A stretch of DNA of 64,000 nucleotides from Parasponia andersonii (Eukaryota > Streptophyta > Magnoliopsida > Rosales > Cannabaceae), in the NCBI GenBank assembly GCA_002914805.1, contig JXTB01000218.1:7789-71788 (forward strand). The letters run 5' to 3'. Positions within the stretch are counted from its first letter, which is position 1. Every line of letters starts with the position of its first letter. Made by a program: the position numbers and the translations under genes. This document shows, one piece after another, positions 34,535 through 54,058 of the stretch. The notes under the pieces were generated by a model that searched no databases, was not told where the DNA came from, and saw only the letters and a list, made by a program, of their open reading frames with translations.

Positions 34535-36587
34535 CTTTCCACAATGGGACGTTATTGTAAATATTTTCATAAATGGGTGTCATTTCATGATGTTAGTAAG
34601 TAATATGTTTTCCATTATTTTAATTTACCTTTTTCTTTTTTTGCCGTTTTCTTCCTTGTAACAGAAGTTGATGGATAGCGGCAGGCCTCCAAATATTCCT
34701 ACTTATTTATTCTCTTATTTGTTTAAAGAAAAATGCAACAACTAATATTATGACCAAATTTTGTTTTGAACTACTACTAAGGCAGCTTATCAAGAAAATA
34801 TCGTCCTTTTCTACGTAGTTCTTTTGTATTGTTCTATAATTCCAATCGAAATGCAGGCCAAATCCGGCTATGCATTGTAAAGCATTGTACGAAAAAAAAA
34901 AAAAAAAACGAGCATTGTAAAGCATTCTGTGGGATATGATCATGTCGTGGATAATTAGTCTTATGTCCCTTTCCAATAATAAATATTGAATTAAATATAA
35001 TGTAGTTAGTATCTAGTATTGTAGCTTTGATGCCCCTTTCGGGCCTTCGGCTCGGTGATTGCTTTTGCTAATTAGCTAATTGCAGAACAAATTTGAATAA
35101 CGCAAAAACGGATTACATTGCGGTCATGATGGTAGCCAAAAAGTGATAAATAAGGATATATGATAACTCTTGAAACAAATACTATATTAATTTTAATGCA
35201 ATTAAATATCAGATTCTTAGCAATTATAAGCCTACATCGCATTTAGATACAGCTTGTACTTTTATCTTTTTCTTCCATTAGGAAAAAATGTTAAACTACT
35301 TTCTATTAATATTTCTCTATTATAATTTGAAGATATAAGTTAATTCGACTAAAATCAAGCATTATACGAGATGTTGCTTGAATGGAATATGCAAAAAAAT
35401 GAAGCACCAATCCCTCGTTCATTCGTTATTGTAAATCTGATATTCACTCTAGGAATTATCATAATATGATTATCAAATCAAAAGATATTACTGAAAAGAT
35501 AAAGAATATACTAGTTACCGAAATTTTTTTTTTTTCTGAAATCAGCCTAATAATTTGAGGAAAATATTAAATAATAACACCTCCTCGTTTAGCGTGTAAG
35601 CAAATTTTATATTTTTCATGTCTTGCACTCTCTTTATTTAATAAATTTTGTTCACGTAAATAAGGTTAATGGAGTAGACAGAATAAATAAATAAATAAAA
35701 AAAACAACTGTTTGCTTCCATATATACACACGCGCATAGAGAAAGTACCGATTATCAAGCGTAATAATTGAAAGAGAAATGCTAGCTCTTTTCTCGTCCT
35801 CTTTTGTGATTTTTAGTCTTATCAGACATAAATTTGATTATATTAAATTAAGTAGTAAAATCTATTAAGGAATTAATTTGAAAAAAAAAAAAAAATACTA
35901 TCATATAGCATTTGTGCATTTTAATTATTTTTGGGGTTATGTAAATTTACACATCAAAATCTCTGTGCATCTATTTTATGTACTGTTTTAAATTATTTTA
36001 ATAGATTTTAGACATTTATCTCTAGAAATAAGATATACTAAAGATTCCGAAGAAAGGTTTAGTTAATTTGTAAGCTGAGAATCGAAAGATTTCAAATATA
36101 AAATTATAATTTTGGACAAATTAAAGCAAACATGATTATAACCATTTAAAAAGCCATAGTTCATTGAGGTGGTGTTTTTTTTTTTTTTCAATTAACCCTA
36201 ATTAAACAACAAAGATTTATTTATTTATTTATTTTCTTCACAAGACGTACGTATGAAATTAATGTTGTATAGAGTTTGTCGTTGGCTTGTTGCAACTACC
36301 TAGAGACGAAATTCACAAAACACACACACACATTTTTTTTTTTTTTTTTTTTCTCCATCTTCTCGTTTTTCTCAAATATATGGTTTAGTGGACCCCACAG
36401 CTTAAATATTCTGAACATCCACCGGGTCAAAGAACACATCTTCCTATAGTTCTCTTCTTCTACTCTCTTCTCTTCTATCATGTGGTCTGTGAGGTAAGCT
36501 TCTTTATCACGCCGAACGTATGCCATAGACAAACTCAAAAGAGTGAGAGAGAGAGAGAGAGACTAAAGTGACAGACGGGTCATATAT

Positions 36588-39500
36588 ATGATTATGACAG
36601 TGTTCGGAAACTCCTCCAGCGCCGTACATATGACGGGGAAGCAGGTGTTTCCCGTAGACTACGAAGCCGAGGTTTCGCAACGCCTCGTCGACGCGGTGCA
36701 TAGTAGTAGCGGTAGTACTACTGCGACAACTACTCGCGAGGATATTGTGAAATCATCGGCGTTGTACGAGTTAATCGCCGATCCTTTCGTGGACGTGAAC
36801 TTCGTTGGAACGGTGAGCTTCCAGTGTAAGAAGAGCGAGATCGTTTTAAGCGGCGAGTTGGCCCACGAGGTTCGAGTCGAATACGAGGAGTTCAGGACCG
36901 GCGTCACCGCCTTCTTCCTCGCTGCTCATTCCGGGAACTTGCCACTTGTCAGGAAGTTACTGGTAACGATATTTTATAGTATTTCTTGTTTTGTTTTGAT
37001 TTGATTTTGTCACCAAGTAATTAATTATTTTCAGCTTTCCAAGTAGCTTTTTTTTTTTTTTTTTTAACCGCTCGATAAAAGTTCGTTTCTTTTGGTGATA
37101 AAAATGACAAGAAAAAATTATTTTCAAATAATATGTATTTATTTTTATTTTTTAATTATTTACATTATAATAGCTTTAGATTAATTATCCAACGGTTAAA
37201 TATATATATATATATATATATATGTATAAGTAGAAAAAAACCTATTAGATTAAAAACCTATATATAATTATTATCATTTTACGTTATCATTTTTCCATTT
37301 TGGTATATTTGTGCTGTTAATAGCTTGCATTTTCCGATTCTTGGCTTTAGTTTTGCTATTTTTCCAATAAATTAAATTGGCTTTGAAAGGAAGCGGAGTT
37401 ATTTTATTTTTTATTTTTGGCTACAAATGATGAGCATTTATTGAAAGATTTCTTAATATTATAAGCTTTCTTATTGTTGTGTATGTACTCTGCAAGTAAC
37501 TGACGCTAGAAATAAGTTGCGAGAATATTTAGTGCGTAAAACATAATTTCGGTTTTCCCAATCTTATCCTCTGAAAAAAACATAAACGATCCAGCACACA
37601 GAATCTGACGCTTAAAGATTACGAGACGTCTGAGGATCTCTTTCTATAACAATCACCAGTAAAAATACAAAATTTTGTTAAGATATTACGCAACAATAAC
37701 TACAAAATGTAGAGACTGCGTACGATTAATTTAACCAAAAAAAGGAAAAAAAAAAAAAAAACTGTTATGGTTATGTAGACTGTATTTATTGTCAGACCTA
37801 CTCAACCAAAGAGCTTTTATATCAATCTCTATCAAATATGCACGTAACGTTTCTCAAAATATTACTGCACGTCTCTTAATATGCCACATGTAAAGCATTT
37901 GTATGGAGTACTCTTCATCATGATAGCTGAAAATGGTAAATAGTTCCTTCTACATTTGAGTACTAATGCTACACATTTGACAAATTATTTAGAAAAAATG
38001 ACTTAACAAACGTGGTAATATATAACTAGTTAGTATTTTTTGAATGCTTTTATGTAGCACACTCATTAACTGACACTTATAATTGTTACCGACGCTTTTA
38101 TATCATTTAAGCTATTTTGTCAAGATAATTTGTAACGATGTTTAATGTTTTCCTTCGCGTTTTTATTTACTCTGATCATTACAATATCTTATTGAGAATC
38201 GAGATTGAGTTATTCTGATTGTGCCTAGTACCTGTACTCATCAGAGCGTTGGAGCCAATGTGAATCAGAAAGTGTTTCGAGGCTACCCAACAACAGCAGC
38301 CGTGAGAGAAGGGCACTTACGGATTCTGGAGGTCCTCATTACCTGTGGCGCATCTCAGCAGGCATGTGAGGAGGCTTTGTTGGAGGCAAGCTACTTGGGA
38401 CGGGCCAGGCACGCCGAGATGCTCATGGCGTCCGAGATGATCCGCTCCCAGGCTGCTGTTCATGCTCTTGTTTCTGCCTGCTGCAGAGGCTTTGTCGACG
38501 TCGTATATGTGCTTCTCAAGGTAATTAGTATGCACCATAACTCATAACTTACCTTGAAGTTGAAGTTCCTCTGCTTATGTACCTAAATAGTCAGTTCCTG
38601 TATACCCCAAGGTTTGCATTAATTTGGTAAATGGTAACACCGCTAAAAGAGAAGATTTTGGTATGGTTTAACAGTCACTTGTTTTTTGTCCCAATCAAAA
38701 CTTTTAAGGCTTGTTTCCTTGTGAATTTTACCAATATCTTGAGTAGAAGAACATACTTAAAGCACTGAAACGTTGGTGATTAAGTAATATGAGTGTTCGT
38801 ACTTCGAACTTAACCTGTCGTATGAGCAAAACATTTGTCTCTATGCTTTTGAACATAGAATGAATTTTGTGATGACAGAGATGATCTTGATTGTTAGCAG
38901 TGTGGAGTGGCTGCCAATGCGACTGATCGTCTGCTGCTTCAGTCTTCCAAGCCATTTCTACACGCCAATCTCAACTGTTGTGCCCTTGTTGCTGCCATTG
39001 TTAGCCGGCAGATAAACGTAGTCAGACTCCTGTTGCAGGTGAACATAGATTGAAGCTTATCCCTATACCAAAACCAAAAAAAAAAAAAAAAGGAAAAAAA
39101 AAAGAGCCCCCGGAATGCATTATGGACAATTAACAAGTAGCAAGCCTTAGTAAGGTTATTTCTTTCATTAAAAAAAAAAAAAAAAAACTGAGAGATGATG
39201 ACAATATATGGTACATTAATAGTACTTTTCTTACTTATAAACTAATAAGAGAAGGCTAAGCAAACTTTGTCCTGTTCTATTATAATTTCTTCTAATCCTG
39301 AGCATGCATATCTTATAGCGTTGCTTCTTGTCGTTGTTGCTTTCATGGTCTGGTCACTCTACGAAATTGTGTATTTGATAACATACTCGTTCCATTGTCG
39401 GTTTGATATGGTTCTTTTAGTTAGTCCAAGTCATGTGAAGCAACAAAAAATGAAAAAGAAGTGTTATGAAGCAAAATCCCACTTGCCATATTGTGATCTT

Positions 39501-41065
39501 ACTTACATTTTGAAACAAAATTACAGGCTGGGGTCAGAACAGATATAAAAGCGAACCTGGGAGCGTGGTCCTGGGACATGGACACCGGAGAAGATTTTCG
39601 GGTAGGGGCAGGACTAGCTGAGGCCTACAGCGTCACTTGGTGTGCCGTGGAGTATTTTGAAGCCAGTGGTGCTATTTTGAGTATGCTCCTCCAACACCTT
39701 TCCCCTAACACTCCTCACCTGGGGAGAACTCTAATCCACCATGCCATCTTATGTAACAACGTAAAAGCAGTCGAAGTTCTGTTGAACTGCGGCGCAGATG
39801 TAGAGGCTACAACTATGACAACTTCGAATATCGACTTACGCCCTATTCACTTGGCTGCTCGGCTAGGTTCCCCTCAACTTCTTCAACACTTGATTAAAGC
39901 TGGCTGCAATGTCAACTCTGTAACAGGACATCGAGACACTGCTCTAATGATCTGTGCTCGGTATAAACACGAAGAATGCCTTAAGATTCTGGCTGCAGCC
40001 GGTGCTGATTTCGGTCTTGTTAATACTACTGGTCTATCCACGGGCTCAATTGCCGAGTCAACTAAGTGGACTCTCGGGTTTCAGCAAGCAGTTTTGGATG
40101 TAATTCGAAATGGGGTTGTCGTTCAATCAACCAACAAGGCTATATTTTCTCCATTGATGTTTGTGACCAGAGCAAACGACAATGAATCCTTGAAGAAACT
40201 TATTGAGAAGGCAGATATTGACCTCGACGAACAGGACGAAAATGGATTCTCTGCCGCTATGATAGCTTCAGCAGCCGGTGAATTAGAGGCTTTCAAGCTG
40301 CTTGTTTATGCTGGAGCTGACATGAAGCTACGTAACAAACACGGCGAGACCGCATTGAAGCTAGCAGAAGCGAACCAAAACAGTCTTGAGTTCGAGAAAC
40401 TAATGCTTAAACACTCGCTTGAAACGACACATAAAAGTCCTTGTCGTTTCTATTCTTTACATCAAGCCGCACAACGAGGAGACTTTGACTATGTTCGCGT
40501 ATTAGCAAGTAAAGGTTGCGATGTTAATGCCATTGATGATGATGGATTTACGCCACTTATGTTAGCTGCAAGAGGAGGCCACGCAAAGCTATGTGAGCTT
40601 TTGATTTCTTTCGGAGCAAAATGTGATGTTGAGAATGATAAGCGTGAGACGGCACACTCTCTTGCTAGGAACAAAAACGATGTCGCACAAGTGATAAAGG
40701 ATGGGCTCGCTAGGGAACTTGTTCTTAGAGGGGCTCGAGTGAAGAAGCACACGAAATGTGGTAAAGGGTCTCCTCATAGCAAAGTGCTGAGAATGGTTGG
40801 AGCTGCTGGGGTCCTAAGGTGGGGGAAGTCAAACAGGAGGAATGTGATCTGTAAAGGAGGTGATGTGGGGCCCAGCGAGACGTTCCGATGGAATCGACGG
40901 CGGAGATTCGACACTGATGAGCGAGGATTGTTCCACGTGGTGACTACAAAGAACAAGGAGGTGCATTTTGTTTGTGAAGGGGGAGTTGAAATGGCAGAGC
41001 TATGGGTGAGAGGGATCAAGCTTGTGACTAGGGAAGCTATTTTTGGCAAGAATAGACTGCTTTAA
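36588..41065 (+). CDS. Large ankyrin-repeat protein (plant, 775 aa)
   Basis: Four exons, all phase 0: 36588-36962, 38245-38520, 38901-39038 and 39527-41065. The N-terminus has the family signature GKQVFPVDYEAEVSQRL and IADPFVDVNFVG. Ankyrin repeats follow, from about residue 105 to 600, with typical LIxxGA(D/N)V turns: EGHLRILEVLITCGAS, HHAILCNNVKAVEVLLNCGA, GFTPLMLAARGGHAKLCELL. The last 130 residues are a conserved non-ankyrin tail (VLRWGKSNRRNVICKGG and EVHFVCEGGVEMAELWVRGI) seen in the full-length plant family. The length matches that family as I know it. Ankyrin arrays bind partner proteins; no enzymatic domain is visible and the specific role is unknown. The start is the first ATG; MTVFGN six bases on is an equally plausible start. 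Intron 1 (1,282 bp) holds a (TA)n run at 37200-37223. Confidence 0.93.
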
Positions 41066-41573
41066 ATGATCTTATATAGCCTGTACGATTGTCTGATTAT
41101 GATGATTTTTGTTCTAGTCCCCTATTCCAGAGAACCCACTAGTTTCATAACACGAAGAAGCAAATTTATGTCTCTATATATTGTAATCCAAACCAAATGG
41201 CACTTGAAAAATCTTTCTTAACTTTAACTACTCTCGAGTCTTGATAATAAATTAATTTTATGGATTAACATTGCATTTGTTTATTGGTTTCAAAATGACT
41301 CATCAAGGGCTCAAAGACAAGGTGCATGTCGTTTTCTACTTGAGCGACAGTAAATTTAACAAAATAGGACGTCGTTTGAATTTGTAGACAGTTAAATTTC
41401 AACACAGACTATATGTCGTTTATTAAAACGACACCGAAGTGACAAGACGTATTATAAACGACATGTCGTGTATTAATAGGGGGGTGCAATTTAACACGTC
41501 GTTTTTAATTCCAGAAATCCCAACTCTACTCACTCGGGGACTGCTGCGACTTCCAGATTCGTCTGGTTCATCC
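41066..41573. other. Spacer between ankyrin and DEAH4 genes, rich in GTCGTTT motifs
   Basis: A 508-bp tandem-gene spacer that must hold the ankyrin polyadenylation region and the helicase promoter. Its right half is packed with GTCGTTT/AAACGAC motifs (see the repeat entry). No gene. Confidence 0.6.
41328..41504. repeat. GTCGTTT/AAACGAC motif array, both orientations
   Basis: Motifs at about 41328, 41371, 41415 and 41498 (GTCGTTT) and at 41427 and 41456 (AAACGAC). The last is part of ACGACATGTCGT, a perfect 12-bp palindrome. The array ends 70 bp before the DEAH4 start codon. Confidence 0.75.
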
Positions 41574-46629
<5,056 letters not shown>

Positions 46630-47801
46630 GCTTATTCTTCATCTATTCCATTGGATAGGCCAGTGGATTAGCAATGCAGCTGGTTTAATTATTACTGTTG
46701 TCAAAACAAAAGAAAACCGGTAAGAAGTTTAACTCGCAAAACTATTGTGAGTTTCTTATTTTCATCAAGAGTTGGTCTCATCCAGAGGATAGAATTTGTT
46801 GAAGATTTCTTACAACCTGAAGACCGACGACAAGCAGCGTTTAGCAATCCAATGATTTGGAAGGCCAAGATTGAGACGTCAATGTCTCTGCCTATGCAGT
46901 TAAGTCATTTTGCGTCATACCCCAATGGGAGAACAAGAAACCCAATGGAGCGATGCTATTTGCTTGGAAGATTCTGTTCAAATTTGTGACAGTTGGGAAC
47001 TTTGTCTCACACGTACGAGCTCAGGAAACTAATGGGAATTGGTGGATTCAAAGCTCGTAGTCTTGTGAATCTCATTTTACTAATGATTTTGAAGCATTAT
47101 CAAATGGAAAACGTGGATTTGGTTCACACAACGAGCTTAAGCACAGTGTCTCAAGTGGACAGATATGAGTTTTTTCGCTTTTTCTTTTTCTTGAACCGTT
47201 AATCAGTGATTCGAAATCAGAGTCAAAGAATGCATGCTTTTTGACAAGACATTTGTACGATGTCCTTGTATAATTTCGAAACAAAAATGTGAAAAAAAAA
47301 AGAAAAGATCCAGTAACCATTCGTCTAATAAATTCACTGTCTAGCGAGTTTATGATTTAATTTAGCTTGAAATTAATTATATTAATTAGACATTTATCTT
47401 TTTATTGTAAACAATATTTGAGATTAGTCGATTCTTCACATGGAAGAAGATGCATTGTAAACAATTAAGAATCAACCAACAATGAGAAACAAAATGCGGC
47501 AAACCAATGATAATTTTGTTTTTTGTTTATATTTTTTTAGTTACTTCTATTATAAACGATAAACATATCATAAAGTCTAAATACTCTACTTAAAAACATG
47601 AAATATAATTGTATCTTAGTAATAAGAGCCGGCAATCACTCGTAACTCATACGCCACCAAGTCACCAACCCACCAAGTCCAAAAGGTACAACTACTCTTG
47701 ATAGTCTTCTCACTTCTGTCACCAGAAACAAGAGGAGATAGAACACCAACCACCCGGTTGGTTTCATGGGTTTGAATCTCTGACTCACTTAGCTTTACTA
47801 T
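46630..47801. other. Spacer between DEAH4 and adenylate kinase
   Basis: 3' flank of the helicase. Two modest plus-strand open frames (46747-46989 and 46993-47202) are consecutive but match nothing I recognise and are probably untranslated or intergenic. The remainder is AT-rich. Confidence 0.4.
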
Positions 47802-47876
<75 letters not shown>

Positions 47877-47877
47877 C
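47802..47877. repeat. Compound (CA)n(TA)n(GA)n microsatellite in the 5' UTR region
   Basis: About 16 bases of CA repeat run without interruption into about 28 bases of TA and then about 30 bases of GA with one GCGA interruption, ending two bases before the adenylate kinase ATG. Confidence 0.95.
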
Positions 47878-47878
47878 G

Positions 47879-50381
<2,503 letters not shown>

Positions 50382-50738
50382 GGGGATGCATAGACCAATT
50401 GAACGGACTTGTATTATTTTGCCATTGTTTTCTGCACTTTTCAAACATTGAGCTTTAGTTAGTTTTCCGACATCCACAGGTCATTTTACCATTCAACAAA
50501 ATAAATGTTGACCACAATGTAAGAATTTTGTGCGTGTACTTGATCACCTGTTTCCCTTTTTTTTTTTTTTTCTTTTTTATTTTAATCGTTTGTGTTTTCA
50601 TGGTTCATCACTATATTGCATGCATTGGAACATTAACCATTTTACTACAAGTTTCGGAGTAAAACTAGGACTCCGAAAACAGAACTTCAAAACTTACACT
50701 GTAAGTTTTGTTTTCGGTTTGCCTAATTTTTCATATTC
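50382..50738. other. 3' flank of adenylate kinase
   Basis: Presumed 3' UTR and spacer. CGGAGT/ACTCCG near 50655-50680 and CAAAACTTACACTGTAAGTTTTG near 50687-50710 form small hairpins. No gene. Confidence 0.45.
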
Positions 50739-50875
50739 CTAGCATTTCTCTTTTACTAATAATGGAAACATCACTTACATTTGAAATTTGTTATAATTAG
50801 ATTAGACGATACTCCTAGCATTTCAAACGTCACCTAAATTTGAAATATATTACAATTAGATTAGACAATATTAAA
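50739..50875. repeat. About 75-bp diverged tandem pair
   Basis: Two copies share CCTAGCATTTC, CATTTGAAAT/AAATTTGAAATAT and ATTAGATTAGACGATA/ACAATA in the same order with a period of about 75 bases. Confidence 0.75.
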
Positions 50876-50877
50876 AC

Positions 50878-51330
50878 AAACGACGCAAAAATAATCAACA
50901 GAACAAACAGTAAATTACACGCCAGAACCTGAAGGAAACTTACAAATACACAATAGAACTTAAGAGAAACGACACAATACATAAATTGAACTAGACCGTG
51001 TGGACCTACCAAGGGAAGAAAACTAGAAGAAACGACACAAATACACCCAAGAACTAAAAGAAACGACACCAAAAAAAAATTAAAATAGACTTGTGCGGGT
51101 CCTTTCTTCCCAGGGGAGTAAACGACAAAATTACACACTTGAAACAAGAGAAACGACGCAAAAGAAAAGAAACGAGAAACACATGAACAGAGAGAAACGA
51201 CAATTCAAGAACAGAGAGATACGACACAAAACAAGTACAAAGGAAATCGACACATTCAAATCAAAGTAAAACGATACAAAAGGAAAGAACTCTTAACACA
51301 ATAACAAAGAGAAGCGACTGAACTAGGCCT
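50878..51330. repeat. AAACGAC-motif array downstream of adenylate kinase
   Basis: AAACGAC or one-base variants occur about twelve times in 400 bases, mostly as GAAACGACAC followed by AAA and spaced 20-45 bases apart, all in this orientation. Interleaved are three copies of a second block, roughly CTAGACCGTGTGGACC followed by AAGGGAAGA (about 50990, 51090 and 51325). It is the reverse-strand counterpart of the GTCGTTT arrays elsewhere. No coding potential. Confidence 0.8.
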
Positions 51331-52388
51331 GTGTGGACCCTCTTCCCAAGGGAAGAACGCTCTCCAAAAACTGGAGAGTACGCCACTATAAACAGCAAGC
51401 ACACTGTACCCTCCAAAAACTTGAGTACGCCAATATGAACAGCAAGCACACAGTATTCTTTAGTAAAAGGCTAAATAAAAGTTCGCTCTGTATCGCAAAA
51501 AAAATGTAAATGAAAAATGGTTTGAAGCCAAATAGTTGCCAAAAGAAGTGGTGGTCAACATTATATTCCCTCGAGGTGCATGGCTGCTTGCTTTGATGTA
51601 TCCACAACCATAAAACGCACAAACAAAAGTGAGACTGAGAGTAGCATAACTCATGAACCTTATAGAATTCCACTGCATAGGATTATGGCCCTATGGGACT
51701 CCAATAGAGAATGAACTCTATTCTAATACAAGAAGTCAAGAAGTTTTCATTCTTCTACAAGTACAAAAAATTTTCATTCTAAAACTGAGTCATAAAGATC
51801 TACCCTATGGACAACCTCCAATGAATACAAAGATATTTATGCGAAGAGATGCTGAAAAAATTCTCAACCATAGCACATATTGAAAACTTGATGACAGAAG
51901 GGTCTGGTGTCGGTCTGAAAAAGTCCTTGAAAATCCACACTTCGAAGTGCATTTCAAAGACAACACCAGAACTATATACGTTCCCAAAAGGAATCACCAA
52001 GTTTCTAGTGTGGTCTGATAAATGAGAACTAATATTAACTTATGCTCATACTCATTCAAACTTGATTTCCATTGTGCCTAGACCAATCCATAGAGACAAA
52101 GAAAGTTTGACAACCACACTCCTTGTTTTCCCAAGGTCTCAAACCAACTTTTCACTGCTTCAATCCACAAACATGAATTTCTACTAAGAGTGATCACAAC
52201 ATCAAAATTTAGCACAGAGAATGAAAAGATTGAACCAACGAAAACTAAATAAGTTCAAAAATTTCAAGCTACAAAAATTCTTGGATCGAATTTGGAATTC
52301 AAATATCAAACTTATCATTATTGGCAATAGCAATAAAAACAAAAACCCATAAGAACAAGTATTATTAGAAGCAAGGCAAAGCAAGCAA
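51331..52388. other. Spacer downstream of mitochondrial RPL6
   Basis: A direct repeat near 51360-51460 contains two copies of ACAGCAAGCACAC with surrounding GAGTACGCCA. The rest is unassigned. The 200 bases before 52389 are presumably the 3' UTR of the minus-strand RPL6 gene. Confidence 0.4.
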
Positions 52389-52697
52389 TCATTTGGACTT
52401 CTTTCCCTGCTTCTTCTTAATAACTTCGTCAATGTACATTATACCCTTGCCTTTGTAAACTTCAGGAGGCTTACAACTGCGAACGGCGGCCGCAAACTGG
52501 TGGACCCTCTGCTTGTCAATACCGGTGCAGCAAACGACATTGTTTTTGAAGCAGAAAACACGAACAGCTGGAGGAACAGTGAGCTCCACCTCATGACTAT
52601 ATCCTATTTTCAGGTACAACAGCCTTCCTGCTGATTCAGCTCTCGCTTTGTACCCAACACCTACTATCTTCAGAAACCGGAAGAATTGAGCTTCCAT
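52389..52697 (-). CDS. RPL6: Mitochondrial large-subunit ribosomal protein uL6 (L6)
   Basis: An uninterrupted 102-residue frame starting MEAQFFRFLKIVGVGYKAR and ending KKKQGKKSK. It is nearly invariant with the nuclear-encoded plant mitochondrial L6, which is also about 102 residues. It binds 23S-type rRNA near the factor-binding site of the mitochondrial ribosome. VPPAVRVFCFKNNVVCCTGI and RSCKPPEVYKGKGIMYIDE are the recognisable core. An upstream in-frame ATG (52721) would add a Gly/Ser-rich octapeptide; the 52697 start matches family length. The plant protein lacks a long cleavable presequence. A 5' UTR intron (about 52737-52960, donor CGGTAACG, acceptor TGTGTAG) is likely. Confidence 0.95.
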   Translation of the reverse strand: MEAQFFRFLKIVGVGYKARAESAGRLLYLKIGYSHEVELTVPPAVRVFCFKNNVVCCTGIDKQRVHQFAAAVRSCKPPEVYKGKGIMYIDEVIKKKQGKKSK

Positions 52698-52761
52698 TGA
52701 TCCACCCCCACCACTACCCACCTACGCTACACACCCTTTTTCTATAAAAATTAATTTGAAA

Positions 52762-52948
52762 AAGAAACCCAATAAAACGCAGTAAACCCAGTTAAGAATT
52801 TCATCAATAGTATATTTTTCTATTTGATAAAAATTAAACCGAATAAAATAAATAAAGAAACCAATAAAACGCAGTAAACCCAGTTAAGAATTTTGTCAGT
52901 GGTATATTTTTCTATTTGATAAAAAAAAAAAACATAATAAAATAAATA
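52762..52948. repeat. 92-bp tandem duplication in the RPL6 5' UTR intron
   Basis: Two copies sharing AATAAAACGCAGTAAACCCA, GTTAAGAATTT and TATATTTTTCTATTTGATAA with a period of 92 bases, inside the inferred leader intron. Confidence 0.85.
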
Positions 52949-53047
52949 TAAGCGTTACCGGGGTTATGAAGATGACACTGCTCTCAACAAAGCGTGAAAT
53001 GAGAATGGGAAGATGATGAAGAAAAGGGAAACCAGACTGATAATAAG

Positions 53048-53133
53048 AAATTCTGATAAACGCTGCTAATAAAGGGCAAAATGGGAAATTAAAATTCTGA
53101 TAAACGCTGCTAATAAGGGCAAAATGGGAAACG
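53048..53133. repeat. 44-bp tandem duplication upstream of RPL6
   Basis: ATTCTGATAAACGCTGCTAA followed by GGGCAAAATGGGAAA occurs twice, 44 bases apart, in the presumed first leader exon or proximal promoter of RPL6. Confidence 0.9.
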
Positions 53134-54058
53134 AAAACGGAGAGGGCTCTTGTAGTCCTTTTTTGTGTAGTGAAGGCTTTTGAACTCTGGTCGATGTGGG
53201 ACAACGGCCACGAACCATATAGATGTAGTATCACAAATGCAATAATAGTCACTTTCTTCTTTCGTTTTCTTAAGAAATTAGGAAGTTCCTCTAAATAGCC
53301 TCAATTCTGGATGTGACAAACTGTTTTGACTTGGGTCTGTCTATATAATGATTCAAAACAACATAATTTGTCCTTGTTCAGAGCTCAATTCTAAATGTTA
53401 ATTTATTCTCTTTTATGTTTTCTTTTTTATATTTCTTTCAATTTTACAAATAAATTCTATTTGAGTTTGTTATATTATCAATATATTAAACTGAACAAAT
53501 AAAATTTAAGTGTCAAATAGTGAAATAGGAGACTCCTTGATAGAATAAAACAACGTAGGCGTGGTGTGGTTGTTGAACATTTTAACTTGTCACAATATTT
53601 TAAGGTTTCATTGACAAAAAGCTTTTTGTGTAGTAGTTTAATAAAAGGGAGGTCCCAACTCCCAATTGTGTCATAGTTTTCTATTTGTTACTGAAAATAA
53701 TATGAAATATGAAGGTACACCCAGTTAAACATACTTAAAGAAAGTGACAAACGGAGTAAGACAGTTAAAAGTACAAGCAGTAACAGCAGCACTCACCGGC
53801 TCAAACTCATAAAGGGAGCTGACTTTCTCTGTTTCCCCACTTTCATCTGACTCAGTACACCGCTTTAAGACCCTTTTCTTTCGCATGTACTATTATCTTT
53901 TATTTTCTCAGATTGTCTCTCTATCTAATTATGTATGTATGTATAGATATAGATACATATACAAAGAATAATTTCCAATCTGAAATGATGTTTTTAATAT
54001 TTATTTCAGTTAATAGTTGATTGAATAGCAGAGTTGGGTTGAGAGTAAGAAGAGGATA
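53134..54058. other. Divergent promoter region of RPL6 (minus) and urease (plus)
   Basis: No gene. It must carry both promoters. An isolated minus-strand match to the snRNA USE (GTCCCACATCG) lies at 53192-53202, and GTAT/GATA microrepeats near 53932-53960. Confidence 0.5.

Larger units (their letters stand above)
24370..36380. repeat. Segmental duplication, copy B, split by a copia element
   Basis: The second copy is made of 24370-24531 and 34332-36380, with the copia element between. It forms the upstream flank of the ankyrin gene at 36588, so it is probably the original and 21490-23920 the extra copy. It contains a perfect (ATT)n run at 34492-34532. Alignment is by eye with numerous small indels; identity looks moderate, so the duplication is not recent. 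Confidence 0.75.

Noticed and set aside
46747-47202. Two adjacent frames behind DEAH4
   Set aside because: No recognised protein family and no splice structure; best explained as 3' flank.
50878-51330. CRISPR-like spaced repeat
   Set aside because: The repeated core is only 7-10 bases, the spacing is irregular, and the sequence is a plant nuclear spacer.
52698-52721. Upstream in-frame ATG of RPL6
   Set aside because: It would add a Gly/Ser-rich octapeptide not found in the strongly conserved 102-residue family; the 52697 start was kept.
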